Program-made: the position numbers and the translations under genes
Assembly (NCBI GenBank): GCA_937898625.1
Contig: CALEJF010000004.1
Location: 1-43,212, forward strand
Reading direction: 5' to 3'
Source: an uncultured Clostridia bacterium
Lineage (GTDB): Bacteria; Bacillota; Clostridia; Oscillospirales; Acutalibacteraceae
Length of the DNA: 43,212 bases
Notes under the pieces: generated by a model
Seen by the model: only the letters and a program-made list of their open reading frames with translations
What the model was told of the DNA's origin: nothing
Database searches by the model: none
Shown here: positions 26,392 through 35,233 of the stretch, piece after piece
Numbering within the stretch: the first letter of the stretch is position 1
How the letters are laid out: the number at the start of each line of letters is the position of its first letter

Positions 26392-28254
26392 ATGTGGTTA
26401 GATAACGCATCGAATATTGATATGCTGTTTTATTCACCATACGCTGATACGATTGCAAATTTTGCAAAGGAGGAAGCACTTTCTCCATTAACAATAGGAT
26501 TATATGGGAGTTGGGGAGCAGGAAAATCTTCGCTTTTGAATCTTATAGAAGACAAAATAAACGGCAGTGAAAAAACCGCTTGTATTGTTTTAAACGCCTG
26601 GCAGTTTGAAGGATATGAGGACGCAAAAATTGCCATTATGGAATCTTTATTAAAAGCAATCAAGGAAAACGAGACTTTCTGGTCTAAAGCAAAGGAAAAA
26701 ATAAAGAGATTGCTGTCAAGAATTGACTTTTTGAAACTGGGAAAAGATATAGCGATAAAAGGTGCTCCAATTGCTATTGGCGCTTTGACTGGAAACCCAA
26801 TTCCGCTTGCAGTAAGTCTTTCGGCTGAACTATCTAATGTAGAAAATGCCATCTCAAGTTTGGACGAGTTTAAAAACAACTATATTAAACAAGAAGAAAA
26901 TAAGCCTGATAGTCTAACTGATAACATTAGAAAATTCAGAATAGACTTTGAAAATATGTTAGAAGAAGTTACGGATGTCGAATCGTTGGTAGTCATTGTA
27001 GATGATTTGGATAGATGTACGCCGGAAAGAATAATAGACACACTTGAAGCAATAAAACTATTTTTATCTGTTAAGAAAACAACATTTATAGTAGCTGTTG
27101 ATGAAAGAATAATCAGATATGCCGTAAATGTAAAGTATCCTCAAGCAGACGGTTTCTCGGTTTCAGAAGATTATATCGAGAAAATAGTTCAATTACCAAT
27201 AAAAATACCTGAATTGTCTCCGAAAGACATTGAAAACTATTTAATTTTATTAATATGTCAACTCCATCTTTCTCGAGAATCATTTAAAGAACTGATTCCA
27301 CAAATTTACGAAAGCAAGATAATGCTTTCTGATAAAGCGATAACACTTAGTGACATTAATGGATTTATTAAATCAATTAATGCAACATATGCACAGAATT
27401 ATAACGAGAAATCATTAATGGATGATATTGAAATAATATCTAAAATTAACACTGCTGTTTCCAGTAGTTTGAAGGGCAATCCCAGACAAACTAAAAGATT
27501 TCTAAATACTTTCTTTGTTAGAAAGAATCTTGCAAAATTATATTTTGGCGATGAACTAGACTTATCAATTATGGCAAAGTTGTTGGTTCTTGAAACTATA
27601 GACAACCGAGCATTTAAAAAACTTTATGAATGGAATAGTGGATTTGACGGAGAAATAAAAGAATTAAAGCAGATTGAAACTTGTGTTGCCGACGAAAAAG
27701 AAATTCCTGAAGATTTCTCAATGTGGAATAATCCAAGAATTATTCATTGGGTTAAAAGTCAACCAATCAATTTACACCAAAAAGATTTGAGCAAATATTT
27801 TTATCTCTCAAGAGAGTCTCTAAATAATTCAGAAAACATTACGGCATCATTTGATGATTCTGAAAGAAAACTATTGTCGGACATTATTAATTGCATTCAA
27901 GGTCAAGAGGAGGCACGTTTTGAAGAACTTAAAACGATGGGACAAGAATCACAGAAAAAGATTTGCGAAGCTCTCATTGTAAACTTTAAAACTGACTCTG
28001 TAAATTTATCAATTATGAGCAGAATCTTTGTAGAATACAAGGAGTATCGGAACGATATTGTAACAATACTAAAGCAAAAGCCCAAAGAATACTTCAATAT
28101 GTCTACTGTTCCGCTCATTAAAATAATGCGCAAAAATGGTTTTGAACAAATTAATACGTTGTTAGATGACTTAGAGAAAGACAAGAAAATTAATTCTGAC
28201 TATAAAAAACTAATAATTGAAGATGGCGGCTTTTTAGCTGCTAGACGGAGGTAA
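26392..28254 (+). CDS. qatA: QatA, KAP-family P-loop NTPase of the QatABCD defence system
   Basis: 620 aa. ATG at 26392 is chosen because GGAGG lies 9 nt upstream; an upstream frame extension lacks a ribosome site. Walker A is GSWGAGKSS (39-47), Walker B VIVDDLDRC (201-209), typical of KAP NTPases. LNAWQFEGYEDAKIAIM after the P-loop is also KAP-like. A hydrophobic stretch (IAIKGAPIAIGALTGNPIPLAV, about 120-141) sits in the insert between the Walker motifs, where KAP proteins often carry membrane segments. It is the first gene of a tight four-gene operon (gaps of 2-4 nt) matching QatABCD, which protects against phage. Its exact biochemical role in the system is not settled. Confidence 0.92.
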   Translation: MWLDNASNIDMLFYSPYADTIANFAKEEALSPLTIGLYGSWGAGKSSLLNLIEDKINGSEKTACIVLNAWQFEGYEDAKIAIMESLLKAIKENETFWSKAKEKIKRLLSRIDFLKLGKDIAIKGAPIAIGALTGNPIPLAVSLSAELSNVENAISSLDEFKNNYIKQEENKPDSLTDNIRKFRIDFENMLEEVTDVESLVVIVDDLDRCTPERIIDTLEAIKLFLSVKKTTFIVAVDERIIRYAVNVKYPQADGFSVSEDYIEKIVQLPIKIPELSPKDIENYLILLICQLHLSRESFKELIPQIYESKIMLSDKAITLSDINGFIKSINATYAQNYNEKSLMDDIEIISKINTAVSSSLKGNPRQTKRFLNTFFVRKNLAKLYFGDELDLSIMAKLLVLETIDNRAFKKLYEWNSGFDGEIKELKQIETCVADEKEIPEDFSMWNNPRIIHWVKSQPINLHQKDLSKYFYLSRESLNNSENITASFDDSERKLLSDIINCIQGQEEARFEELKTMGQESQKKICEALIVNFKTDSVNLSIMSRIFVEYKEYRNDIVTILKQKPKEYFNMSTVPLIKIMRKNGFEQINTLLDDLEKDKKINSDYKKLIIEDGGFLAARRR

Positions 28255-28257
28255 TTT

Positions 28258-28935
28258 ATGGGAACATCAAAAGGATATATAGCACCATCGACTCCTCATT
28301 GGTCTCAAGCCAAAAGACAGTTAACTTCATATATAAGCAATCAAACTTCAGACAATCGTCGCAATGTTGCCAGAAAATATGCCAATGCAATAATCACAGA
28401 AGGTTTTGATAACAGCCGTGTTGTTATAAACTTTTCAAATTTTGCTCACTTTGCATCCTCAACTCGTAGTGTTGGTTATAAGCATGCATTAGAAGAAATA
28501 GGAAGAAATGATATTTTTGATATGAATTCCGAAGATGCATTAAACGAATTAATGCATTATTTTGCGAATGATTGCATAACAATAGATGACAAAATCACTT
28601 TAGATTGTATTTCTGCAACATTATATATATTAGAAATAGAACATCCGGCAGATTTGAAAAATATAGAAACAAATACACTAATTAAGGTGCTTGTGTGTCA
28701 GTTTGCTAAATTTAAATTTGCCCAGTTATTTGACAAACAAATCAGAAACAAAGATCCTCTTAATGCGGACAAAATAATTTTAGATATGCAAAACTACATA
28801 TATTACACGATGGAGAATTCTTTGACAAATGAGTTGCTATCCTCTATTAATCCACAAAATCTTGCTGAAGAAAAAATCGTTAAGGAAATTATAGAACAAG
28901 CATTCAACCTTATGAAGGAATTTTATGGTGAATAA
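28258..28935 (+). CDS. qatB: QatB, central protein of the QatABCD system
   Basis: 225 aa, mostly helical, no catalytic motif. It starts 3 nt after qatA ends, with GGAGG in the qatA tail. The N-terminus MGTSKGYIAPSTPHW keeps the Met-Gly-Thr-Ser start and the downstream Pro and Trp that I recall as typical of QatB. From memory, QueC-like enzymes of defence loci have been reported to modify an N-terminal glycine with a deazaguanine group; Gly2 here would be the acceptor. Assignment rests mainly on its place between qatA and qatC and on the N-terminus. Confidence 0.85.
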   Translation: MGTSKGYIAPSTPHWSQAKRQLTSYISNQTSDNRRNVARKYANAIITEGFDNSRVVINFSNFAHFASSTRSVGYKHALEEIGRNDIFDMNSEDALNELMHYFANDCITIDDKITLDCISATLYILEIEHPADLKNIETNTLIKVLVCQFAKFKFAQLFDKQIRNKDPLNADKIILDMQNYIYYTMENSLTNELLSSINPQNLAEEKIVKEIIEQAFNLMKEFYGE

Positions 28936-28937
28936 TT

Positions 28938-30302
28938 ATGAAAATATGGATTAACAAATGTGTGGAAGAAGAAAGAATAGAAGGTTTTAAGAATTCGATT
29001 GTTTTCAATATAAACATTCCCGGAAAAGGTGGAATTTTAACATCCGATATACGTAAGGGTTGGTATCATAAACTAGGAGTTCAAGGTGTTTCTTCGATTT
29101 GTGAAGATCTTTATATTATTGCATTATCTGTATTTGCAGCTGACAAAAGAGTTCCCAGAAGCATAACAAGCGATGGATGGACAAGAAACTTAGACCTATC
29201 AATTCCCGTAATAGAACTTGATAAATGGAATTCTGTTTGCAAAGATATTGAAAAAATGTTATCATATTTATCAGGTGATATTTGGAACATAAGTTTTAGA
29301 ACATGTAGCATTGAGAATCGATACAAAGATGATCATAAAAGGCCTTCCAAAAAGAATATAGATTTGCAGAGTTTTGACGCTGTTTCTCTTTTTTCAGGAG
29401 GTATGGATTCATATTGCGGAGCATATGAAATGATTTCTCAGGATAAAAAAATTATGCTGGTTGGAAACAAAGAATACGGTGGTCTGGATAATATACAAAA
29501 AGAACTTTTAGAACATATAACAAAAAATCTGAAAGATAATGGTTCTATGTTTTTTTCTTTTTCAGCCAGAGCTTATCAACCTTTATATTCGGATTTTTCA
29601 AGATCAGAAAACACAAGTAGAAGCAGGTCGTTTTTGTTTTTAAGTGCTGCTATTTGTATTGCTGATTTAATTGGAGATAATACACCGGTGTTTATCCCTG
29701 AAAATGGATTCATTGGTTTAAATTTGCCACTTACAGCAAGTAGAAAAGGTAGTTGCAGTACAAGGACAACGCATCCCTATTTTTTAAAATCACTTAATTC
29801 TATTTTATCCAAAATAGGAATAAAGCATTGTATTTCAAATCCTTACGCTTTTTTTACAAAGAGAGAAATGGTTCAAAATCTTAAAGATTTAGATGGTTTT
29901 TTAGAAAAAATACATTTAACTATTTCCTGTTCTCATCCCAAAAACGGTCGTTGGAAAGGTGATTCGGCACCTAGTAATTGTGGATATTGCTATCCTTGTC
30001 TGATTCGTCAAGCTTCTTTGCTAGATGTTTATCTTCCAGAAGACACTTATAATTATAATGCAATTTCAATTAATCACTTTTTAAATGAAACTAATAATAA
30101 GCGCTCAGATTTGGTTGATTTGATAAGTTCCGTTGCTTTAGCCAAAAAATCTACAGACCAAAAAATTTTAAGCAGAATTCGCGGAACGGGACATTTAAGT
30201 AATGAAGAATCACTTGAATTTTTGAGATTATATAAAAAATCTATTGATGATTTGTATGAAATGTTTTCAAAAGATCCAAAACTTAAAGCAATAATGGAGT
30301 GA
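28938..30302 (+). CDS. qatC: QatC, QueC-like ATP-dependent enzyme of the QatABCD system
   Basis: 454 aa. The N-terminal ~145 residues are unassigned. The PP-loop ATP pyrophosphatase motif LFSGGMDSYC is at 151-160. A zinc site typical of QueC is formed by Cys331, Cys348, Cys351 and Cys354 (TISCSHP, then NCGYCYPC). QueC makes 7-cyano-7-deazaguanine in queuosine synthesis. In Qat the homologue serves anti-phage defence, probably by adding a deazapurine to a protein partner such as QatB. No other queuosine genes are near, so a tRNA role is unlikely. It begins 2 nt after qatB. Confidence 0.93.
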   Translation: MKIWINKCVEEERIEGFKNSIVFNINIPGKGGILTSDIRKGWYHKLGVQGVSSICEDLYIIALSVFAADKRVPRSITSDGWTRNLDLSIPVIELDKWNSVCKDIEKMLSYLSGDIWNISFRTCSIENRYKDDHKRPSKKNIDLQSFDAVSLFSGGMDSYCGAYEMISQDKKIMLVGNKEYGGLDNIQKELLEHITKNLKDNGSMFFSFSARAYQPLYSDFSRSENTSRSRSFLFLSAAICIADLIGDNTPVFIPENGFIGLNLPLTASRKGSCSTRTTHPYFLKSLNSILSKIGIKHCISNPYAFFTKREMVQNLKDLDGFLEKIHLTISCSHPKNGRWKGDSAPSNCGYCYPCLIRQASLLDVYLPEDTYNYNAISINHFLNETNNKRSDLVDLISSVALAKKSTDQKILSRIRGTGHLSNEESLEFLRLYKKSIDDLYEMFSKDPKLKAIME

Positions 30303-30306
30303 TTAT

Positions 30307-31032
30307 ATGAAACTAATTGATACCCATTTTCATTTGGATCATTATAGTAATCACGAATATTGGTATAGAGAAATCAATAAATTGGAACAATATACTCTTT
30401 GTGTAACAAATACTCCTGAGATTTATTACTCGTGTAAAAAGATGTATCCTGAAAGCAAATTTATTAAATTTGCTCTTGGCTTTAATCCACAACAAATAAA
30501 AGAGATGAATTTTAATAAAAGATTGTTTCTGCATCAATTATCAACAACTAAATATATTGGCGAAGTTGGTCTTGATTTTTCAAAAAAGTATATTGATACA
30601 AAAAATAAGCAGATGGAAGTTTTCGATTTTATATGCAAAGAATCTGCAGCAAAACATAAAATTCTTTCAGTTCATGTTCGAAATTCTGAAAAAGAGGCTT
30701 TTGACATAATGAAAAAAAACAATGTGACAAAAGCAATTATACATTGGTACAGTGGAAGCATAAAAATGATGCAACAGTATATAGATGCTGGATATTATTT
30801 TTCCGTAAACGCCAATATGTGTATATCGGACAATGGTAAAAAAATTATTTCTGCTATACCAATAGATAGACTTCTTGTGGAAAGTGACGGTCCGTATACA
30901 AAGGTAGAATCTCAAAAATATAAACCCACATCACTTTGTAAGACATATACTTCAATAAATTCTATTATTAAAGAGAGGGATTTTGAGCGTATTGTATTTG
31001 ATAATTTCCATCGTTTGCTTTCTGATGATTAA
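30307..31032 (+). CDS. qatD: QatD, TatD-family metal-dependent DNase of the QatABCD system
   Basis: 241 aa. Metal ligands of the TatD TIM barrel are in place: IDTHFHLD (His7, His9), YIGEVGLDFSK (Glu), ILSVHVRNSE (His), AIIHWYSGS (His) and LLVESDGPY (Asp near 195). It is the last gene of the qat operon, 4 nt after qatC, and is followed by a terminator. The predicted role is nuclease attack on DNA, or release of a modification, during phage infection. Confidence 0.93.
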   Translation: MKLIDTHFHLDHYSNHEYWYREINKLEQYTLCVTNTPEIYYSCKKMYPESKFIKFALGFNPQQIKEMNFNKRLFLHQLSTTKYIGEVGLDFSKKYIDTKNKQMEVFDFICKESAAKHKILSVHVRNSEKEAFDIMKKNNVTKAIIHWYSGSIKMMQQYIDAGYYFSVNANMCISDNGKKIISAIPIDRLLVESDGPYTKVESQKYKPTSLCKTYTSINSIIKERDFERIVFDNFHRLLSDD

Positions 31033-31050
31033 CAGTTGAATGAAACTTAC

Positions 31051-31096
31051 AAACACCCGTTACCTCTTGCAGCAAAGATAACGGGTGTTTGTTAAT
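31051..31096 (+). terminator. Terminator of the qat operon
   Basis: A 12-bp perfect stem (AAACACCCGTTA / TAACGGGTGTTT) with a 16-nt loop is followed by GTTAATTATT. The U-run is weak. Confidence 0.65.
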
Positions 31097-31103
31097 TATT
31101 ATG

Positions 31104-31469
31104 TTATGTATAAATTAATTCTGTTGTTACAATTTCTCTTGCTCTTGCATCAATGTTTTGCATACGGCATATCCACTCCATTTGATTCTCTTCTTTCAGT
31201 TTTTCGGTTACACTTTCTGCCTTTTTCATCTGCTCAACAAGAGCATCAAACATATCTCGTGCCTGCTTTTCTACTTCGGCACAGTGCTGATATAATTTTC
31301 CTTGCATAAGTAGTGTGCTAAATAGCACCTTCTTATGCTCTTCAAGATAGGTCTTGTGCATCATTCCCCATTTACCGAGAGTAGCACTTGCTTCTTCAGG
31401 CGGTAAGGTGAGGTTCGGAATGAGATAGTCACCAACCTGACGGTATTGGATAGTGTTTTTGTTTGACAT
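31104..31469 (-). CDS. tnpV: TnpV-type transposon-encoded protein
   Basis: 121 aa. The sequence QYRQVGDYLIPNLTLPPEE, LGKWGMMHKTYLEEHKKVLFSTLL and a long charged coiled region ending ENQMEWICRMQNIDARAREIV match the TnpV family found in Tn4451-like and other clostridial mobile elements. ATG at 31469 follows AAAGGAGG with 8-9 nt spacing. No recombinase of that element accompanies it here, so it looks like a remnant or a solo insertion between the qat operon and the TIR module. The ribosome site is one arm of a perfect hairpin (see 31477-31520). Confidence 0.88.
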   Translation of the reverse strand: MSNKNTIQYRQVGDYLIPNLTLPPEEASATLGKWGMMHKTYLEEHKKVLFSTLLMQGKLYQHCAEVEKQARDMFDALVEQMKKAESVTEKLKEENQMEWICRMQNIDARAREIVTTELIYT

Positions 31470-31476
31470 AAAAATA

Positions 31477-31520
31477 GCCTCCTTTAATTTTGTAGCTTCA
31501 TTGTACAAATTAAAGGAGGC
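31477..31520 (-). promoter_or_regulatory. Hairpin that sequesters the tnpV ribosome site
   Basis: 14-bp perfect arms 31507-31520 and 31477-31490 with a 16-nt loop. On the minus-strand transcript the upstream arm GCCTCCTTTAATTT pairs with AAATTAAAGGAGGC, which contains the whole Shine-Dalgarno sequence. A TTG in the loop opens an 18-nt in-frame extension into the hairpin. The likely effect is low translation from read-through transcripts. Confidence 0.65.
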
Positions 31521-31630
31521 TTTGTCGAATGTGTGGATTTTTAAAGTAAACTAACATTAAATTGTATTATAGAACTGTTCTATGACTGCCTATAGTTTTC
31601 TAAAACATATTGATTTATCCATATAAAATC

Positions 31631-32332
31631 TCAAATTTCTTTTTGAATATTGTAATTATCTTGATTGTCTTGTAATGAATATGCTTTGTCAATATATGTC
31701 TCCATATCATTAACAAAATCTGACCATTTAACACAGTACATGTAACTAGGGTCTCCATGATAAACAGTTGCACCCGTATCGCACGAATTGCAGTTCGGTG
31801 TTTTTTGGTTAAATAAATTTCCTTTCATAATATCAAAAATATAGGTAGAATTGCTTTCATAAACAGTACAACCACTTGTACAGCAGGTCTTTTTATATGT
31901 AAAATAGTCATATGAACCATTGACATCTGGTAAAATAACAGCTAACAAAGCATTAGTTCTGCTTGTAACAGGATTACCATTTTTGTCTTTTCTAGACATT
32001 TCTTTTAATGAATACGATATTTCCTGCGGAATCCACTGATACTTTTCTTCTTTATATTTGTCTTTCATTCCTTTCGATAACATAACAATTGTTAATGTGC
32101 TATCATAAATCCTATCTTTAAGTTTATTCCAAATTGTAGAAGATGCCAATTGTGATAAATCTTCGCCATCAGATTCACCTTTATAAATATGGTCTGTTAT
32201 ATCTTTAAGCGTATTTTCTATTTCATCTACATAATTTCTGACAGTACAAGATCCCCAAAAGCTTTTGTTATCAGTGATATTCTCAACATTGCTGTCAGCA
32301 TATTTGTATGAAATAAAAATTTTCTTTCCCAT
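31631..32332 (-). CDS. TIR-domain protein (MTH538/ThsB-like)
   Basis: 233 aa. It begins MGKKIFISYKYADSNV, the beta-strand A and box 1 of TIR-like (DUF1863/MTH538) domains. LTIVMLSKGMKDK and WIPQEISYSLKEM match the later strand and the conserved Trp-x-x-x-Glu region. The C-terminal half has cysteine pairs (TCCTSGC, CNSCDTG) unusual for the family. ATG at 32332 follows GGAGG. It lies 46 nt after a small membrane-protein gene in the same direction. TIR proteins of this type sense phage and make signal nucleotides from NAD in Thoeris systems, so this may be the sensor of a two-gene module. Function inferred. Confidence 0.85.
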   Translation of the reverse strand: MGKKIFISYKYADSNVENITDNKSFWGSCTVRNYVDEIENTLKDITDHIYKGESDGEDLSQLASSTIWNKLKDRIYDSTLTIVMLSKGMKDKYKEEKYQWIPQEISYSLKEMSRKDKNGNPVTSRTNALLAVILPDVNGSYDYFTYKKTCCTSGCTVYESNSTYIFDIMKGNLFNQKTPNCNSCDTGATVYHGDPSYMYCVKWSDFVNDMETYIDKAYSLQDNQDNYNIQKEI

Positions 32333-32378
32333 TTTTTCAACCTCCAAAGTCAATTTTTTATCTATGGTTCTTTTATAC

Positions 32379-32786
32379 TTAAATATTAGTAATCACAATA
32401 ACTACCGCACAAACAATCGCTAAAGGCAAGTAAAAACACAGTTCTGTTTTTGAAGTAAGACAATTTAAATAGTTGTTTTTCTTATTACCAAATTCACTTG
32501 TTGTTGCTTTCAAAGAAAAATCTATATTATTTTCATCACATGCTGACACTTTTTCATATAACGAGCGATAGAGGCGTTCTTGCAATAAATAATATGAATC
32601 TAATCCCCAAAAAACGACAATCGGAATATATGCGATTATAAAATAGAGTTTATCAGCATCTTTTGCCGCTAAAGTAAATATACCGGCAACTAAAGTAACA
32701 GCCCAGCCTTTTAACAAAAATGAATTGCTTGCCATTCTAGAAATTACACCTTGTATCATTTCTAAATGTCGAATTTTATTTTCCAT
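32379..32786 (-). CDS. Small membrane protein paired with the TIR gene
   Basis: 135 aa. ATG at 32786 follows AAGGAG. The N-terminal amphipathic helix is IRHLEMIQGVISRMASNSFLLKGW; two hydrophobic hairpin helices follow (about 30-45 and 48-68), then a cytoplasmic-looking charged section and a C-terminal membrane helix (LCFYLPLAIVCAVVIVITNI). Proteins with this HLEMIQ and NSFLLKGW pattern are common and often sit beside TIR-domain genes, from memory. The reading is a membrane-disrupting effector or membrane anchor for the TIR partner. It is divergent from the gene at 32928. Confidence 0.78.
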   Translation of the reverse strand: MENKIRHLEMIQGVISRMASNSFLLKGWAVTLVAGIFTLAAKDADKLYFIIAYIPIVVFWGLDSYYLLQERLYRSLYEKVSACDENNIDFSLKATTSEFGNKKNNYLNCLTSKTELCFYLPLAIVCAVVIVITNI

Positions 32787-32893
32787 AAAAAACTCCTTCA
32801 ATTTGAATGTATTATTATTCTATGCAAACTAATGCAAATCAAACCAACTAGCAGTTAGTTCGCATTTTATATTAACTATTATTACTTGTTCAT

Positions 32894-32920
32894 CTTACAA
32901 TAACTAGGAATTATTGGGAG
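32894..32920 (+). repeat. Left inverted repeat (recombination site) of the invertible segment
   Basis: Arm CTTACAATAA, 7-nt spacer CTAGGAA, arm TTATTGGGAG. All 27 bp recur in inverted orientation at 36278-36304. The two arms are imperfectly complementary to each other, as in tyrosine-recombinase core sites. The inner arm contains the GGGAG ribosome site of the gene starting at 32928. Confidence 0.85.
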
Positions 32921-32927
32921 AAACAAT

Positions 32928-34286
32928 ATGGATTTGTATTCAATTTATCCTAAACAATTTAGGAATAGTAAAATTCCTATAGAAAAAGATCGTTGTTTTG
33001 TGCTTATGCCTTTTTCCGAAAAACACGATATGCTATATAGGGTAATAAAAGATACTTTATATAAACTAGGTATAAACTGCTTTCGAGACGATGAAATTTT
33101 TGGTCCACAACCGTTTATGAACAAAGTGATAACAGAAATATTAAAATCAAGATATTTAATTGTAGTTTTAACTGATTATAGACCGAACGTTCTATATGAG
33201 CTTGGTATAGCTCATTGTTATAAAGATATTCAAAATGTCTTAATTCTAATTGACAAACAGTCAGAATTAAATCCTTCAGTTCATATGCAAGCATCAGATT
33301 TATCTCATTTGACATATGTCGAATATGATAGCACTAATACTGCAATAGTTCGTTCTACAATAAGAGAGTTTGTTAAAAATAATGAAATAGCATTTGACTT
33401 TCAAGACTTTTTATATGAACGCGGAATAATTTCAGTAATATCTGAAAATACAAATGATTTTATTATATACATAAAAGAAAAATTCGATGTTCATTTTGAA
33501 TCTTTTACAGACCTTCTATTAAATCGAAATTTAGAAGATACACAGAAAGAAAATTTACTCGAAATTTGTTGTTCTGCGTTATATGAACAAATTGACAATA
33601 ACGGAACTTATATAGACATAATGTTAAAAATATTTGCTGAAAGTTTAATTGCAGTAAAAAGACTTGATATAAGTGAAAAGTACGTTAAAAATCTCATTAA
33701 TGATGAAATGATAAGGAAAAGAATTGTTCCTGAAAATCTAAAAAACCAATGGAAAATTAACTTTACGGTATATCTTGCAAAACAAGAATGCTTTTTAGAT
33801 GAATTACTACCATGGATTATTAATTATTTAGGGAGAACAACATCTTCATCAATAGATTTAAATAGATATAAATTAGAAGCCTTTCTTGTAGATACTACAA
33901 TCACAAAAATAGATGAAGCATTATGTAATGCACTTAGAGATAAAGATTTTCATGTTAGGGAGCATTTATCCGATATAATTGGGGAAAAGCAATTGACATT
34001 AGCATACTCTAGTTTATGTTTTGCAATTCAAAATGAACCCAATCTTTATGCCGGAAAAAGCATAATAGTTGCTTTAGGGAAAATTGCAAATAGAGTTGAC
34101 CCTGAAGCAGCAGAAATTATTTTACAATGGTTAAAAGACAATATAAGTCGTATACTATCCTCTGGACAAGATTTTACAAATTCTATATTAACAAAAAGTC
34201 GTGTTACGATTCTTAAAATCTTTCCTCAACATTTAGAGTATTTTGATGAAAACTTTGATAAGTACATAACAAATAAAAATTATTAA
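32928..34286 (+). CDS. Protein with N-terminal NDT/TIR-like domain and helical C-terminus
   Basis: 452 aa. Residues ~22-145 form a nucleoside-deoxyribosyltransferase/TIR-like fold: DRCFVLMPFSEKHD, INCFRDDEIFGPQP, then VVLTDYRPNVLYELGIAHC, where Glu91 in YELG is the expected catalytic glutamate. Such domains split nucleosides or NAD and occur in toxins and phage-defence effectors. Residues ~150-452 are helical, possibly HEAT-like (VREHLSDIIGEKQLTLAYSSL, IIVALGKIANRVDPEAAEII). The ATG is 7 nt after the left inverted repeat, whose inner arm supplies its ribosome site. Its stop codon overlaps by 4 bp with the stop of the convergent glycosyltransferase. It lies inside the invertible segment. Target unknown. 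Confidence 0.8.
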   Translation: MDLYSIYPKQFRNSKIPIEKDRCFVLMPFSEKHDMLYRVIKDTLYKLGINCFRDDEIFGPQPFMNKVITEILKSRYLIVVLTDYRPNVLYELGIAHCYKDIQNVLILIDKQSELNPSVHMQASDLSHLTYVEYDSTNTAIVRSTIREFVKNNEIAFDFQDFLYERGIISVISENTNDFIIYIKEKFDVHFESFTDLLLNRNLEDTQKENLLEICCSALYEQIDNNGTYIDIMLKIFAESLIAVKRLDISEKYVKNLINDEMIRKRIVPENLKNQWKINFTVYLAKQECFLDELLPWIINYLGRTTSSSIDLNRYKLEAFLVDTTITKIDEALCNALRDKDFHVREHLSDIIGEKQLTLAYSSLCFAIQNEPNLYAGKSIIVALGKIANRVDPEAAEIILQWLKDNISRILSSGQDFTNSILTKSRVTILKIFPQHLEYFDENFDKYITNKNY

Positions 34287-35233
34287 TTTAATAATACTTT
34301 TTTTATTCTTCCTGCATCTAAATAATCAAGAATTTCATTAATGCTAAAATAATTTAATAAGTTTTCAAAGTAATAGCATAGCAGTTGCTTTTGCTCTGAT
34401 GGACTTTCAATATTGTCATACATAATCTTAAAAAGTGTTTTACTACATTTTTCAACAAGCGAATAAAAATCCTTTTTATAGATAGGATAATTCATGTATA
34501 CAATGTTTTGTATACATGAAAGCTCATTAAACATATCACAAATATGTTTTTTAGTAAAAGAATGAACTATAGAACGCTGCCTCTGATAATAATGTGTATA
34601 TATATTAGGTAATAATATAATTTTATTGGTGTATAATATTGTTTTAAATGTAAAAGTTACATCTTCAAACAAAGCTTTGTCAAAAGATATTCTATTTGTT
34701 TCTATTAAAGCTCGTCGATACATTTTGTTTCCTAAATAAGAACTTATTGTTACGTCTAAAGTATATGTATTACATAATAGAGATAACGCTAGTTCTTTAT
34801 TTATGCAATGATAATCATTGTAACCAACACGGGTGTATGAAGAAATTTTGTTATCGTATTCATTTTTTATTCCCCATATTATGCAATCACAATCATTGTT
34901 ATTTTCAAAGATAGCAACAGCAGTTTTATAAGTTATTAAATCAGGCCAATCGTCACTATCAAGAAAAGTTATGTACTCTCCAGATGATTTTTCAAAACCT
35001 ATATTTCTTGAAACACCTACACCTTGGTTTATTTGATTTTTATAATACTTTATATTATTGTATTTATTTATAAATTGATAAACTATGTCTTCTGTTCCAT
35101 CGTTTGAATTGTCGTTGATGATTATGATTTCATAATTAGACATATTAATATTAACAAGAACATTTAAAGTTCGTTCTAAATACGAAGCAGTATTGTATGC
35201 GGGAATAATGATAGAAAGTTTACAATTATCCAT
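34283..35233 (-). CDS. Family 2 glycosyltransferase
   Basis: 316 aa. The GT-A fold starts LSIIIPAYNTASYLERTLNVL, with IIIINDNSNDGT and the DXD-type motif FLDSDDWPD near residues 94-102; NQGVGVSRNIGFEKSSGEYI is also typical. It transfers a sugar from a nucleotide donor, likely to a surface polysaccharide or teichoic acid. It begins inside the end of the upstream pyruvyltransferase gene (8-bp overlap), so the two are translationally coupled. Codon use is very AT-rich. It lies inside the invertible segment and converges with the NDT/TIR-like gene. Acceptor unknown. Confidence 0.93.
   Translation of the reverse strand: MDNCKLSIIIPAYNTASYLERTLNVLVNINMSNYEIIIINDNSNDGTEDIVYQFINKYNNIKYYKNQINQGVGVSRNIGFEKSSGEYITFLDSDDWPDLITYKTAVAIFENNNDCDCIIWGIKNEYDNKISSYTRVGYNDYHCINKELALSLLCNTYTLDVTISSYLGNKMYRRALIETNRISFDKALFEDVTFTFKTILYTNKIILLPNIYTHYYQRQRSIVHSFTKKHICDMFNELSCIQNIVYMNYPIYKKDFYSLVEKCSKTLFKIMYDNIESPSEQKQLLCYYFENLLNYFSINEILDYLDAGRIKKVLLN

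Noticed and set aside
32787..32893. A fixed promoter driving genes into the invertible segment from the left
   Set aside because: Several AT-rich candidates but no convincing -35/-10 pair at proper spacing; TACAAT in the site arm could be a -10 box but lacks a -35 partner.
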